From Sphingomonas natans (GTDB taxonomy: Bacteria > Pseudomonadota > Alphaproteobacteria > Sphingomonadales > Sphingomonadaceae): a stretch of 64,000 nt of DNA. Below, piece after piece: positions 1 to 8,657 of this stretch. The stretch's first letter is position 1; each line of letters opens with the position of its first letter. The stretch spans positions 62,001 through 126,000 of the forward strand of contig NZ_JAUOTP010000005.1 of the NCBI RefSeq assembly GCF_030546695.1. The letters run 5' to 3'. The position numbers and the translations under genes are program-made. A model generated the notes under the pieces. That model had not been told where the DNA came from, made no database searches, and saw only the letters and a program-made list of their open reading frames with translations.

Positions 1-121
1 GGCCGGGCAGGATCGTGCCGTCGTCCGCGATCGTGTCGCCGGGCGCCGCCAGCGCAACGTGGCGGCCGTCGTCGGTAGCGCCGTCGCCGCGCGCGGCCAG
101 CCGGGTAATCACTGCACTCAT
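1..121 (-). CDS. class I SAM-dependent RNA methyltransferase, N-terminal part (RlmD/RumA-like)
   Basis: Only the first 40 codons are in the window; the gene runs off the left edge. The translation begins MSAVITRLAARGDGATDDG and continues with a short beta-rich segment (RHVALAAPGDTI) that looks like the TRAM-type N-terminus of sphingomonad 23S rRNA uracil-C5 methyltransferases. The ATG at 121-119 overlaps the stop codon of the upstream nnr gene in an ATGA arrangement, which fixes the start and suggests translational coupling. No SAM-binding or catalytic motif is visible in this fragment, so the assignment rests on the N-terminal pattern and on my recollection that this neighbour is common next to nnr in sphingomonads. 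Confidence 0.55.
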   Translation of the reverse strand, partial: MSAVITRLAARGDGATDDGRHVALAAPGDTIADDGTILPG

Positions 122-1512
122 GCTTTCGCCACCGCCCGCTTGAGACTCCACAACAGATCGTCCGCGATCAATGCCGGTCCCGCCAACTCGGCGGCGCGCG
201 CATGCAACCAGATCGCCGCGCCGACCGCCTCCAGCGGATCGAAGCCATGCCACGCAGCCTGCGCCAGCATCGTCCCGCATACGCCCGCCAGCACGTCGCC
301 CGTCCCTGCGGTCGACAGCCACGGCGAGGCGATCGGCCCGACCAGCGCCCGCCCGTCCGGCGCGGCGAGGATCGAGGTCGCGCCTTTCAGCAACACCAGC
401 GCGCCGGTCTTTGCGGCCGCCGCGCGCACGGCTGCCAGCGGATCGCCGCCGACCGGGCCGAACAGTCGCTCGAACTCGCCTGCGTGCGGCGTGAGCAACC
501 GGACCTTCTCTCTGTCATCCCCGCGAAGGCGAGAAGCGAGCGCGTCTTTATCGCTCGCCAGCTGCGTCAGCGCTCCGGCATCGAGCACGACCGGGCAGGC
601 GATCGCGAGTGCCGCTTCGAGCCTCACCCGGCTGGTATCCGAAGCATCGAGCCCCGGCCCGATCACGACCGCGCCGATCCTCTTGTCTTCCAGCACGGAC
701 GCGTCCCACGCGCGCCGCACCAACGCGAAGGGCGCGCCGAACGGCACGTCATCGCCCACCAGCTCGACATAGCCCGCCCCGCTGCGCTGCGCGGCTTCGG
801 CGGCGAGAAACGCCGCGCCCTGCATCGCGCCGGCCACGACGACGACCTTACCCCGCGTATATTTGTTGCTCGTCGCATCCGGCGCGCGCAGCGCCGGCGG
901 CGCGATCCGCGCCAGCATCGCCCGCTCGGACAAAGGCAGGCCGATCGGCACGTGCGCAACGGGGCCGCACAGTCCTGCGCCCGGCATGATCGCATGGACC
1001 GGCTTGAGCGCTCCCAACGCAACGGTCAGCGCCGCCGCTGCTGCCCGCCCGCGCGCCGCCCCCGTATCGGTATCGATCCCGCTCGGCTGGTCGATTGCGA
1101 TCACCGCCGGCACCGTATCCAGCCAGCGCGCCAAAGCCGGATCCAGCGCCCGTGCACCGATCCCGAACAGCGCATCCACTACCAGCGGCGGCACCACGGC
1201 CGGCATCGCCTCGACCGGGCCCGCCCATTGGGCGCGCATCGCCCGTGCCTGATCGGTCGCAGGCTCGGCCAGCGCCGCCACGCGCACCGGCCAGCCGCGC
1301 TCGGCCAGATGCCGCGCGACGACATAGCCGTCCCCGCCATTGTTGCCCGGCCCGCACGCGACGAGCACCTCCTGGGCCGGAAAACGGGCGACGATCGCCT
1401 CGGCCGCACCTGCCCCGGCGCGCTCCATCAAATCGACCGGCGTGATGCCCGCGTCGAACAAGGCCTGCTCGGCAGCGCGCGTCTCGGCGGCGGTGAGGAC
1501 GGGGCTGGTCAT
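118..1512 (-). CDS. nnr: bifunctional NAD(P)H-hydrate epimerase / ADP-dependent dehydratase
   Basis: Repairs hydrated NADH and NADPH: the N-terminal YjeF-type epimerase half (about residues 1-205) interconverts the R and S hydrates, and the C-terminal ribokinase-like half (about 220-464) dehydrates the S form with ADP. Seen: the epimerase motif GPGNNGGDGYVVAR near residue 55, and in the dehydratase half the stretches GPGLDASD, LLTPHAGEFERLFG and the strongly conserved STAGTGDVLAGV that carries the catalytic aspartate. Length of 464 residues fits bacterial fusions. The linker between ALTQLA and LLTPHAGEF contains an unusual charged stretch (SRLRGDDREKVR) encoded by a repeat-like DNA segment at about 511-540. 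Followed by the RNA methyltransferase gene with a 4-base overlap. Confidence 0.93.
   Translation of the reverse strand: MTSPVLTAAETRAAEQALFDAGITPVDLMERAGAGAAEAIVARFPAQEVLVACGPGNNGGDGYVVARHLAERGWPVRVAALAEPATDQARAMRAQWAGPVEAMPAVVPPLVVDALFGIGARALDPALARWLDTVPAVIAIDQPSGIDTDTGAARGRAAAAALTVALGALKPVHAIMPGAGLCGPVAHVPIGLPLSERAMLARIAPPALRAPDATSNKYTRGKVVVVAGAMQGAAFLAAEAAQRSGAGYVELVGDDVPFGAPFALVRRAWDASVLEDKRIGAVVIGPGLDASDTSRVRLEAALAIACPVVLDAGALTQLASDKDALASRLRGDDREKVRLLTPHAGEFERLFGPVGGDPLAAVRAAAAKTGALVLLKGATSILAAPDGRALVGPIASPWLSTAGTGDVLAGVCGTMLAQAAWHGFDPLEAVGAAIWLHARAAELAGPALIADDLLWSLKRAVAKA
511..540. repeat. short palindrome-type repeat fragment inside nnr
   Basis: The plus-strand segment around CTGTCATCCCCGCGAAGGCG resembles an intergenic repeat common in sphingomonads and other alphaproteobacteria. 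Here it is translated in frame as part of the nnr dehydratase linker. A related sequence, GGGATGACAGAGCTC, lies at about 39799-39813 upstream of the adenylate-forming ligase. The assignment as a mobile repeat comes from resemblance only. Confidence 0.4.
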
Positions 1513-1554
1513 CGGCGCCGCCTAAGGGAGAAAGCGCGCCTGGTCCAACCCATG

Positions 1555-1640
1555 CCGTTCGGTTCGAGCAGCTTCGAGCTTGTCGAGAAGCGACCGTCGA
1601 GAACGTTCTCGGCAAGCTCGAACTTCGCTCGAAGCAACGG
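1555..1640. repeat. dispersed palindromic element, CCGTTYG family, copy A
   Basis: This 86-base segment starts CCGTTCGGTTCGAGC and ends with GCTCGAAGCAACGG, so its ends are near-perfect inverted repeats. It contains internal repeats of the type CTTGTCGAGAA and TTCTCGGCAAGCTCGAA. It lies between ilvD and nnr, both read leftward, where it could form a strong hairpin in the transcript. Three more copies with the same ends are at 22262, 24804 and 29779. Confidence 0.75.
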
Positions 1641-1657
1641 CAATAAAAGCGGCGGAC

Positions 1658-3376
1658 TCAAATATCCGCGAAGACGTGCGTCTCAGCCTTCGCGCCGGGA
1701 TGCGTGACCGCGCCCGCCCAGGCCGGGCCGACATTCTTCGCGTAGCGCCACAGCGCGCCCGCCTGATAATTGTTGATGCGCGGCCGCCACGCCGCCTTGC
1801 GCGCCGCCAGCACATCCTCGGGCACGTCGAGATCGATCGTCCCCGCCTCGGCATCGATGCGGATCGAATCGCCGTCCTCGATCAGCGCGATCGGCCCGCC
1901 ATCGGCCGCTTCCGGCCCGACATGGCCGATGCAGAAGCCGCGTGTGCCGCCCGAGAAGCGCCCATCGGTGATCAGCGCCACACTCTCGCCCATGCCCTGC
2001 CCGTAGAGTGCGGCGGTGGTGGCGAGCATCTCGCGCATCCCGGGCCCGCCCTTCGGCCCTTCATAGCGGATGACGATCACGCAGCCCTCGGCGATATCGC
2101 GCTTCTCGACCGCGGCGAACGCCTCGTCCTCGCAATCGAACACGCGCGCCGGGCCCGTGAATTGCAGCCGCTTCATGCCGGCGACCTTCACGATCGCGCC
2201 CTCGGGCGCGAGGCTGCCTTTCAGGCCCACGACGCCGCCGGTCGGCGTGATCGGGGTCTTCGCGTCGTAGATGACTTTCTGGTCGGGATTCCATGTGATC
2301 TCGTCGATATTCTCGGCGAGCGTCTTGCCGGTCACGGTCAGGCAGTCGCCGTGCAGAAGGCCTTCGCCCAGCATCGTCTTCATCAGCATGTAGACGCCGC
2401 CGGCCTCGTACATGTCCTTCGCGACATAGCGGCCGCCGGGCTTGAGATCGGCGAGATAGGGCGTCGTCTTGAAGATGTCGGCGACGTCGAACAGCGAGAA
2501 ATCGATCCCGCATTCGTTCGCCATCGCCGGAAGGTGCAGCCCGCCATTGGTCGAGCCGCCCGTCGCCGCGACGATCCGCGCCGCATTCTCGAAGGCCTCG
2601 CGCGTGCAGATGTCGCGCGGGCGGATATTTCGCTCGACGAGCGTCATCACCTGCTTGCCGGCGGCGATCGCGATCTCCTCACGGCTCTTGTAAGGCGCTG
2701 GCACCATATTGCTGTTCGGCAAGGACAAACCGATCGCCTCGCCGACGCACGCCATCGTGTTGGCGGTGAACTGGCCGCCGCATGCGCCATGGCCCGGGCA
2801 CGCCACCTTCTCCAGCGCGATCAGCTCGGAGAGCGGGCAATTGCCCGCCGCATATTTGCCGACGATCTCGAACACGTCGACGACGGTCACGTCACGATCC
2901 TGGAAGCGGCCCGGCAGGATCGATCCGCCATAGACGAAGATCGACGGCACGTTGAGCCGCAGCATCGCCATCATCATTCCCGGCAGCGATTTGTCGCATC
3001 CCGCGAAGGTCACCAGCGCATCGTAGCAATGGCCGCGCACCGAAAGCTCGACCGAATCCGCGATGACCTCGCGGCTCACCAGCGAGGACTTCATCCCCTC
3101 ATGGCCCATCGCGATGCCGTCGGTCACGGTGATCGTGTTGAACCGGCGCGGCATGCCCCCGCCCTGTTCCACGCCGATCCGGCAGGCGTCGGCCTGCATG
3201 TCGAGCGTCGTGTTGCACGGCGCGCTGTCATTGCCCGCGCTGACCACGCCCACGAACGGCCGCGCAATCTCCTCCTCGGAGAGCCCCATCGCGTAATAAT
3301 ATGAGCGATGCGGCGCCTTTTCGGGGCCGACCGAGACGTGGCGGCTGGGCAGCTTGGACTTGTCGAATGTGGGCAC
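1658..3376 (-). CDS. ilvD: dihydroxy-acid dehydratase
   Basis: Catalyses the dehydration of 2,3-dihydroxyisovalerate to 2-oxoisovalerate (and the isoleucine equivalent), the penultimate step of branched-chain amino acid synthesis in the cytoplasm. The 572-residue product has the full IlvD/Edd signature: [13 protein letters not shown] near the N-terminus, [36 protein letters not shown] with iron-sulfur cysteines, and [14 protein letters not shown]. The C-terminal half contains [20 protein letters not shown]. The start is a GTG preceded at a suitable distance by AAAGGAT. Its product is also the substrate of PanB and of the branched-chain dehydrogenase encoded 20 kb further on. Confidence 0.97.
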   Translation of the reverse strand: MPTFDKSKLPSRHVSVGPEKAPHRSYYYAMGLSEEEIARPFVGVVSAGNDSAPCNTTLDMQADACRIGVEQGGGMPRRFNTITVTDGIAMGHEGMKSSLVSREVIADSVELSVRGHCYDALVTFAGCDKSLPGMMMAMLRLNVPSIFVYGGSILPGRFQDRDVTVVDVFEIVGKYAAGNCPLSELIALEKVACPGHGACGGQFTANTMACVGEAIGLSLPNSNMVPAPYKSREEIAIAAGKQVMTLVERNIRPRDICTREAFENAARIVAATGGSTNGGLHLPAMANECGIDFSLFDVADIFKTTPYLADLKPGGRYVAKDMYEAGGVYMLMKTMLGEGLLHGDCLTVTGKTLAENIDEITWNPDQKVIYDAKTPITPTGGVVGLKGSLAPEGAIVKVAGMKRLQFTGPARVFDCEDEAFAAVEKRDIAEGCVIVIRYEGPKGGPGMREMLATTAALYGQGMGESVALITDGRFSGGTRGFCIGHVGPEAADGGPIALIEDGDSIRIDAEAGTIDLDVPEDVLAARKAAWRPRINNYQAGALWRYAKNVGPAWAGAVTHPGAKAETHVFADI

Positions 3377-3586
3377 GGACGATCCTTTCGTTCCGCGCCC
3401 CTAGGCCCGCGGCGCGGTGACAGGCAAGAATTTGATGGGCCGATACGCCGCTCCTGCGCAGGCACGGGCGCGCGCATGCGAGAAAAATGCATGCGAACCA
3501 TCATCTCCCGTGTCGCATTCGGGCCGATGCGGCTAGGGAGCCATCTTTCGCGGCCTATATGGGCCGGCACCACAGAGCGGATCGAC

Positions 3587-3937
3587 ATGGCAGCCTTCAA
3601 GATTCCCGACCTCAACGACCGCGCCGCGGCGGCCCGCGCCGCCAAGCAGCGCGCGCTGGATCTGCTGCGCGACAAGCCCGCGCCGGATCCGGAAGTGATC
3701 GCCGCCAAGCAGGCCGCCGCCGCGGCTAAGGAAGCCGCCGCCGCCGAGAAGCGCGCCGCGCGTCTGGCCGCGATCGAGGAAGAGAAAGCAGCGAAGGCCG
3801 CCGCCCGGGCCGAGGCCGAGGCGGCCGCCGCTGCAGCGGCCGCGGAACGCGCCGTCGTCCGTCCGCAGCTGACCGAAGCCGAAAAGAAGGCCGAGCGCGA
3901 CGCGCGCTATGCGGCGCGCAAGGCACGCAAGAAATAA
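3587..3937 (+). CDS. DUF6481 family protein
   Basis: A 116-residue, extremely alanine-, lysine- and glutamate-rich protein that begins MAAFKIPDLNDRAAAARAAK and ends with a basic tail (AERDARYAARKARKK). Nearly the whole length should form one long charged helix or coiled coil. I recognise it as the sphingomonad DUF6481 family, whose function is not known to me. The reading frame is open further upstream to 3308, but the ATG at 3587 gives the typical family N-terminus; upstream sequence overlaps the ilvD promoter region. Confidence 0.8.
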   Translation: MAAFKIPDLNDRAAAARAAKQRALDLLRDKPAPDPEVIAAKQAAAAAKEAAAAEKRAARLAAIEEEKAAKAAARAEAEAAAAAAAAERAVVRPQLTEAEKKAERDARYAARKARKK

Positions 3938-3946
3938 GATCCGGAG

Positions 3947-3973
3947 TGGCCAGTCGACGATGTCGGCTGGCCA
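3947..3973 (+). terminator. hairpin after the DUF6481 gene
   Basis: TGGCCAG and CTGGCCA arms with an inner CGAC/GTCG stem form a near-perfect hairpin starting 10 bases after the stop codon. There is no clear T-run after it, so intrinsic termination is only possible. Confidence 0.45.
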
Positions 3974-4009
3974 GCGTTACCGTAGCATTGGTCTAGCGAG
4001 GACGAGCGC

Positions 4010-4099
4010 TCATCGACGATGGGCGGCGGCGATCGCGGCCGCCGATCGGGCGCTGCGCTCAAGATGCCACTCGACGAACGTCAGCAAGAATCCAAGCAT
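4010..4099 (-). CDS. possible 29-residue small protein
   Basis: A short leftward frame encodes MLGFLLTFVEWHLERSARSA and nine further residues: a hydrophobic N-terminal stretch followed by a basic, alanine-rich tail. The ATG is preceded by GAGGGG at 7-8 bases, an acceptable ribosome binding site. The frame lies in an otherwise gene-free region that is AT-rich upstream of it, as expected for a promoter. I recognise no family; it could equally be chance. Confidence 0.3.
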   Translation of the reverse strand: MLGFLLTFVEWHLERSARSAAAIAAAHRR

Positions 4100-4376
4100 G
4101 TGCTCACCCCTCGGAATGCGAAGGCTTTCCGGGAAGGATTGCCTGCGCGTGCAGGTTAACCACGAATTTGAATGCGTTGGCAATGCTCTTTCAGGACCGC
4201 GCCTACTTTTACTGACCAAGGTCGTATAGTATGATCATCGCGTCACTTTGTTCTTCAACAACGATTAGGTAATATTACGAATTGTTAGGCGTTCGATTTG
4301 TCGCTTTAGAGACACGTGTCGGCCGCTGCCGCGCGCTAGCTTTGCTCGCGCGGCTTCCTTCGCTAACGTGGCGGGC

Positions 4377-4712
4377 ATGGACCGCCGCCTGATCATCGCT
4401 TCCCTGATCCGCTTCGATCAGCCGCTCGCCGAGCTCGAAGCCGCCGTCGCCACGCTGGACTGGGACGCCGAGCCGGTCGGCCAACTGACCCGCAAGGACA
4501 TAGCTGACGTTCTGCGACGCTATCAGGCCGGCCTGCTGAAGGCCGGCGAGATCGGGCGCTGGGCCAGTCTGGTCGAGTGCCGGGAGGATCTGGAGTTCGA
4601 GATGCGCCACGAGGCGGTCGTTGCGGACGCGATCTTCGATCTCGCCAATCCGGACGTGCAGGGCACGCTGCCCGATATCGTCGAAGACCTGCTCGCCGCC
4701 CTTCAGCGCTAG
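4377..4712 (+). CDS. hypothetical protein
   Basis: A 111-residue, acidic, probably all-helical cytoplasmic protein (MDRRLIIASLIRFDQPLAEL...). The central segment DIADVLRRYQAGLLKAGEIGRWASLVECRED and the C-terminal FDLANPDVQGTLPDIVEDLLAAL have a regular amphipathic pattern. I do not recognise a named domain. An upstream in-frame GTG at 4368 is an alternative start adding three residues. The gene is isolated, ending 16 bases before the convergent N-formylglutamate amidohydrolase gene. Confidence 0.6.
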   Translation: MDRRLIIASLIRFDQPLAELEAAVATLDWDAEPVGQLTRKDIADVLRRYQAGLLKAGEIGRWASLVECREDLEFEMRHEAVVADAIFDLANPDVQGTLPDIVEDLLAALQR

Positions 4713-4727
4713 TCCGGCCGCCGTCTC

Positions 4728-5456
4728 TTATGCGGACGCGCCCAGCGCCCGAGCCGTCGCCGCAATGACCGGCGCCAGCCGATCGCACCAGGCGGCAACG
4801 CCCTCCTCATCCCCGATCAGGTCCTGGCGGACCTCCAGCCCGAGATAGGGAATGCCATTGCCTTCGCCGTGCCGGTTCATCGTCGCGTTCAGGACCTTGC
4901 CCGAATAAGGCTGGTTGTCCCCCGTCACGATCCCCGCCGCCTCGAACAAGGGAATCGCGATTCGCGCCGCACGCTCGTCCTCGTTGTAGAGTACGCCCAC
5001 TTCCCACGGCCTGGGCGCGCCGCCTTCGCGCAGCGCAGGCGTGAAGCTGTGCAGCGAGATCAGCAGCGTAGGCCGCACTGCCGCGATCGTCCGCTCGATC
5101 TCCGCATGATAAGGCGTCCAGAACGTCGCGATGCGATCCGCCCGCCCCGCTTCGTCCAGCGTCGCATTGCCGGCGATGACATGGCCGTCGCTTGCGCCCG
5201 GAATGAGCCCCGCCGCATCCGGCTCGCGATTGAGATCGATCACGAGGCGCGAGACGTTGCCGAGGATCCCCGCCATCCCGATCCGCGCGCACAGCGCCCG
5301 GCCGAGCGGCGCCACGCCGATATCGATCGCGACATGCTCGCCCATGATCGCGTCCGGCACGCCGAGATCGATGCCAAGCGGCACGCGATTGGAGGCGTGG
5401 TCGGCGATCAGCAGCATCGGTCCCGCGCCGTCGATCCGCTCCCATGGCGCGTTCAT
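4728..5456 (-). CDS. N-formylglutamate amidohydrolase family protein
   Basis: A 242-residue member of the FGase family, zinc-dependent enzymes that cleave N-formyl or related amides of glutamate. Family landmarks seen are LLIADHASNRVP near residue 15, SRLVIDLNREPDA around 70-82, PTLLISLHSFTP near 130, and NRHGEGNGIPYLGLEVRQDLI near 200. The usual histidine-utilisation neighbours (hutU, hutH, hutI) are absent. Instead it ends a five-gene run, with its ATG overlapping the stop of the enoyl-CoA hydratase gene by 4 bases, so the substrate is uncertain. Confidence 0.85.
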   Translation of the reverse strand: MNAPWERIDGAGPMLLIADHASNRVPLGIDLGVPDAIMGEHVAIDIGVAPLGRALCARIGMAGILGNVSRLVIDLNREPDAAGLIPGASDGHVIAGNATLDEAGRADRIATFWTPYHAEIERTIAAVRPTLLISLHSFTPALREGGAPRPWEVGVLYNEDERAARIAIPLFEAAGIVTGDNQPYSGKVLNATMNRHGEGNGIPYLGLEVRQDLIGDEEGVAAWCDRLAPVIAATARALGASA

Positions 5457-6166
5457 CCCCGTCTCTCCCTGATTCCGGCCGCGGTGGCGGCGAAGGCGGC
5501 GCTGTCGAAACAGGCGTCGAACGCCGCATCCGCCTCGTCCGCTTCGATCCCGCCGATTTTGCGACGAAGAAGTGCCACGCTTTCGGGCACGTTGCCGGCG
5601 ATGGCCCGCGCAACGCCCTCGCCCTGATCATCCGCTAGCACGTCGATCAGCCCGATCCGCGCCGCCTCGGCCGCATCGATCGTCTCCGCCGTCAGCAGCA
5701 GTCGCGACGCCTGCCCCTGCCCGACGCGCGCGACGAGCCGCGCAATATCCTCCTGCGGATAGGAAAGCCCGAAGCGCGCCGGCGGCAGGCCGAAGCGCGC
5801 CCGTGGCCCCGCGACGCGGATGTCGCACGCCAGCGCGAGCGCAACGCCGGCGCCGAAGCATCCCCCGTCGATCGCCGCGACGACGGGCACGCGCGACGCG
5901 AGGATCGCCCCGATCCCTTCGCGCATCGCCGCCCGAAGCGCCGCCCGGCCGGCCACGTCCTGGACGAGCGCGGCCATCTCGTGAAGGTCCGCGCCGGCGC
6001 TGAACGCCGGCCCCTCGCCGCCGAGCAGGATCACACGCGCACTCTCGCCCGCGCGTGAAACGCACGCCGCCAGGTCCGCCCAGCGCGCGATCGGGATGGC
6101 GTTGCGCGCCTCGGGCCGACGCAAGGTCACGCGCGCGATCCCGCCGTCCTGCTCCAGCGTGATCAT
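5453..6166 (-). CDS. enoyl-CoA hydratase/isomerase family protein
   Basis: A crotonase-fold protein of 237 residues that would act on an acyl-CoA thioester in the cytoplasm. Seen: the oxyanion-hole segment AFSAGADLHEM near residue 60 and AAIDGGCFGAGVALALACD near 100, followed by a typical FGLPPARFGLSYPQ segment. The start ATG at 6166 overlaps the ispE stop codon (ATGA), which is why the longer upstream frame is not used. It belongs to the leftward run with ETF-ubiquinone oxidoreductase, which accepts electrons from acyl-CoA dehydrogenases, so a role in fatty or branched acyl-CoA breakdown is plausible. Confidence 0.85.
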   Translation of the reverse strand: MITLEQDGGIARVTLRRPEARNAIPIARWADLAACVSRAGESARVILLGGEGPAFSAGADLHEMAALVQDVAGRAALRAAMREGIGAILASRVPVVAAIDGGCFGAGVALALACDIRVAGPRARFGLPPARFGLSYPQEDIARLVARVGQGQASRLLLTAETIDAAEAARIGLIDVLADDQGEGVARAIAGNVPESVALLRRKIGGIEADEADAAFDACFDSAAFAATAAGIRERRG

Positions 6167-6981
6167 GCTCGCAGCGCCGTCGCCAGTGGCCACCAGCCGG
6201 CAGGCACCTCCCCGGCCGCACGATCGCGCGCGGCCATATCGTCGAACAGCGCGAAGCAGGTCGCGCCCGATCCTGACATGCGGACCAGATGGGCGCCGGG
6301 CTGTGCCGAAAGCCATGCCAGCACGTCGCCTATCTCGCTGCATAGGCCCCGCGCCGGCGCTTCCAGGTCGTTGCGCCCGGCGATCGCACCCGCAGCCCCC
6401 TGCCCGAGCGACCCACGATCCACGCCGTCCCATGCCTTAAACACCGCACCGGTCGAGACAGCGACACCGGGATTGACGAGCAGCACCGGCGCCCCCGCCA
6501 ATGCCTCCAGATCGACCTCAGCGAGTTGCTCGCCGCGCCCCTCACCCCGCGCCGCGCGCGACAGCAGGCAGGCCGGCACGTCCGCGCCCAGTCGGCGCGC
6601 GATCTCGCTTACGCCTGCGTCGGACGAAGCGATGCCGTCGCGCCGGGCGAGCAGCCGCAGCGCCGCCGCCGCATCCGCCGATCCGCCGCCGATGCCTGAT
6701 GCGATCGGCAGCCTCTTGTCGAGCCGGAATCCCGCCAGCGCCCCGCCGAAGCGGTCCACCCACTCCGCCGCTGCGCGCGTCACCAGATTGTCGTGGCCCG
6801 CCAGCATTGCGCCGAACGGCCCCTCCAGCCTCAGCCCGGGTGCCTCCTCCAGCGTCAGCACGTCGCCGGCGTCGCAAAAGGCGAACAATGTCTCCAGCGC
6901 ATGATAGCCGTCCGCTTCGCGCGCGCGGACGTGCAGCGCGAGGTTGATCTTCGCGTAAGCGGTCTCCTCCAGCCCCGTCAC
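6163..6981 (-). CDS. ispE: 4-diphosphocytidyl-2-C-methyl-D-erythritol kinase
   Basis: Phosphorylates CDP-methylerythritol in the non-mevalonate isoprenoid pathway. The 272-residue product opens with AYAKINLALHVR, the conserved IspE N-terminus, followed by DGYHALETLFAF; the GHMP-kinase ATP-binding loop PIASGIGGGSADAAA is at about residues 90-105. The C-terminal MSGSGATCFALF loop is also present. The start is a GTG at 6981 that overlaps the stop of the upstream TPR gene as GTGA, giving a normal-length protein; longer in-frame extension would only add shadow sequence. Confidence 0.95.
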   Translation of the reverse strand: MTGLEETAYAKINLALHVRAREADGYHALETLFAFCDAGDVLTLEEAPGLRLEGPFGAMLAGHDNLVTRAAAEWVDRFGGALAGFRLDKRLPIASGIGGGSADAAAALRLLARRDGIASSDAGVSEIARRLGADVPACLLSRAARGEGRGEQLAEVDLEALAGAPVLLVNPGVAVSTGAVFKAWDGVDRGSLGQGAAGAIAGRNDLEAPARGLCSEIGDVLAWLSAQPGAHLVRMSGSGATCFALFDDMAARDRAAGEVPAGWWPLATALRA

Positions 6982-8636
6982 GGGGCGGCGGTGGCCGGGG
7001 TCGGCGCGGTCTCGATCTTCGATCGGATCCGGCCCGCATCGCGCGTCTCGGCGGTGACGAGCGCGGCGCGCCAGGCAAAGCGCGCCTCGATCCGCCGCCC
7101 GAGCGCCCAATAGACGTCGCCGAGATGCTCGTTGATCGTCGGCTCACCCGGCTCGCCGGCCGAGGCGCGTTCGAGCAGCGCCACTGCCGCCGCCGCATCG
7201 CCGCCCACGAAGCGCGCCCAGCCCAGCGAATCGGTGATTGCGGGATCCTCGGGGCGAAGCTTGCTCGCGCCCTCGATCAGCCTGGTCGCCTGCGGCACGT
7301 CCTCGCGCCGCGCGAGCAGCGAATAGCCGAGATGGTTGAGCACCACCGCTTGGTCCGGCGCCAGCGCATAGGCCTTGTCGAGCGCGACCTTCGCCGTCGG
7401 CCAGTCGCCCGCTTGCTCCAGCGCCGCGCCGCGCTGCAGCCAGAGCGGCCAGACCTGATCGGCTGCGGCATTCGGACCCGCCGCCGCGATCGCCTTTTCG
7501 AACGCGGCCGCCGCGAGCGCGGGCTGCTCAAGCGTCATCTGCACATCGCCGACGCGCGCCCACTCCGGCGCCCCCGCACCCGGCCGTTCGGCCGCCGCGC
7601 TGGCGACCGCAAGCGCTTTCGCCTTGTCGTCGCTGTCCATCAGCAAGGCGACGCGCAACGCCTCGGCCGATCCGGCATAAGGATCGCTCGGCTTGACATG
7701 GCCCAGCGCCTCCAGCGCCGTGTCGGTGCGTTTCGCCATGCCGAGAATATTGCCCGTGGCGATCCAGCCGCCCGAATTGTCGGGATCGGCGAAGGTGGCG
7801 AGCCGCGCCAGCGTCGTCGCGATCGGTGCGAGCCGCTGGCGGCTGAAATCCAGCGCGACCTGCGTCATCAGCTCCGAAATGCCCGAGGCCGCGCTCTGAT
7901 AGCCGAGCCCGATCTCGCCGCCGGCGGCGATCCGCGCGCGCGCCGCCACGAACACGGGATCGCTGCCTTCGAGAAAGGGCGCTGCCTGCGCCGCCTTGCC
8001 CGCCCGGAGCAGCGCTGCGGCCGTGGCGAGGCGCAGCCGCGTACCGGCGCCGGGCAAGGTCGTGACTTCGGTCGCGCCTTGGTCGACGCGCCCCATCGCC
8101 AGCAGCAGGATCGCATGCTGGCCCGGGAAATAGGCCGTGCCGAGCCCGGATTGCCGCGCGGGCTCCAGCGCCGCCAGCGGATCGCCGTCCTTCGATCCCA
8201 GCGCCACCCAGCCGCGCAGCATCGGCGCCATGAAGGCGAAGACCTTGCCCGCCTCTATCTGGTCGAGCGTCGCTCGCGCGCGCTTCCAGTCCTTCGCCTG
8301 CACGGCATCCACCAGGTACAGCAGCAGCGCGTCGGGCTGCGGCGCACCCTGCTGCTCCAGCGCGCGCGCCGCCTTCAGCGCGAGCGGCTTGTCGCCCGCG
8401 GCGATCGCCTCGCGAAAGGCGCGCTGGGCGATGACGTCGCTGCCCGGATCGCGCGCCAGCAGCACGGCCAGCTCGTCGGTCGCGGTCTGCAGGTCCCCCG
8501 CCGTCGCGGCGGCGCGCATCCGGACGTAGCGCTCGGCCTGGCTGGGTTCGCGCGTCTGCGCGGCGGCCGCGGGACCGGCGAGCGCGAGCGCGGCGACCAG
8601 GGAGAGCAAGGCGGGGGTGACTCGTGGCATGTTCAT
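6978..8636 (-). CDS. exported tetratricopeptide-repeat protein
   Basis: A 552-residue protein with an N-terminal signal peptide (MNMPRVTPALLSLVAALALA, likely cleaved after AAAA) followed by many helix-turn-helix repeats rich in alanine. The TPR pattern is clearest in the C-terminal third (PDQAVVLNHLGYSLLARRED, RPEDPAITDSLGWARFVGGD, GEPTINEHLGDVYWALGRRI). TPR proteins usually hold protein complexes together; here the location is probably periplasm or outer membrane. Gene order ETF-QO, TPR, ispE is, from memory, common in sphingomonads. Upstream GTG at 8642 and ATG at 8630 are alternative starts. Confidence 0.85.
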   Translation of the reverse strand: MNMPRVTPALLSLVAALALAGPAAAAQTREPSQAERYVRMRAAATAGDLQTATDELAVLLARDPGSDVIAQRAFREAIAAGDKPLALKAARALEQQGAPQPDALLLYLVDAVQAKDWKRARATLDQIEAGKVFAFMAPMLRGWVALGSKDGDPLAALEPARQSGLGTAYFPGQHAILLLAMGRVDQGATEVTTLPGAGTRLRLATAAALLRAGKAAQAAPFLEGSDPVFVAARARIAAGGEIGLGYQSAASGISELMTQVALDFSRQRLAPIATTLARLATFADPDNSGGWIATGNILGMAKRTDTALEALGHVKPSDPYAGSAEALRVALLMDSDDKAKALAVASAAAERPGAGAPEWARVGDVQMTLEQPALAAAAFEKAIAAAGPNAAADQVWPLWLQRGAALEQAGDWPTAKVALDKAYALAPDQAVVLNHLGYSLLARREDVPQATRLIEGASKLRPEDPAITDSLGWARFVGGDAAAAVALLERASAGEPGEPTINEHLGDVYWALGRRIEARFAWRAALVTAETRDAGRIRSKIETAPTPATAAP

Positions 8637-8657
8637 CCCCACCGCCTTAGCCGCCGA

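Larger units (their letters stand above)
3938..4376. other. 439-base region between DUF6481 and a hypothetical gene
   Basis: Apart from the hairpin at 3947-3973 and a possible 29-codon leftward frame at 4010-4099, the region is relatively AT-rich between about 4160 and 4320, unlike the surrounding coding DNA. This fits a promoter or regulatory segment, but I see no convincing consensus element, tRNA or riboswitch. Longer frames on both strands here look random. Confidence 0.4.

Noticed and set aside
3909-4229. 106-codon rightward frame after the DUF6481 gene
   Set aside because: It starts inside the preceding gene, contains the hairpin and shows no coherent protein features.
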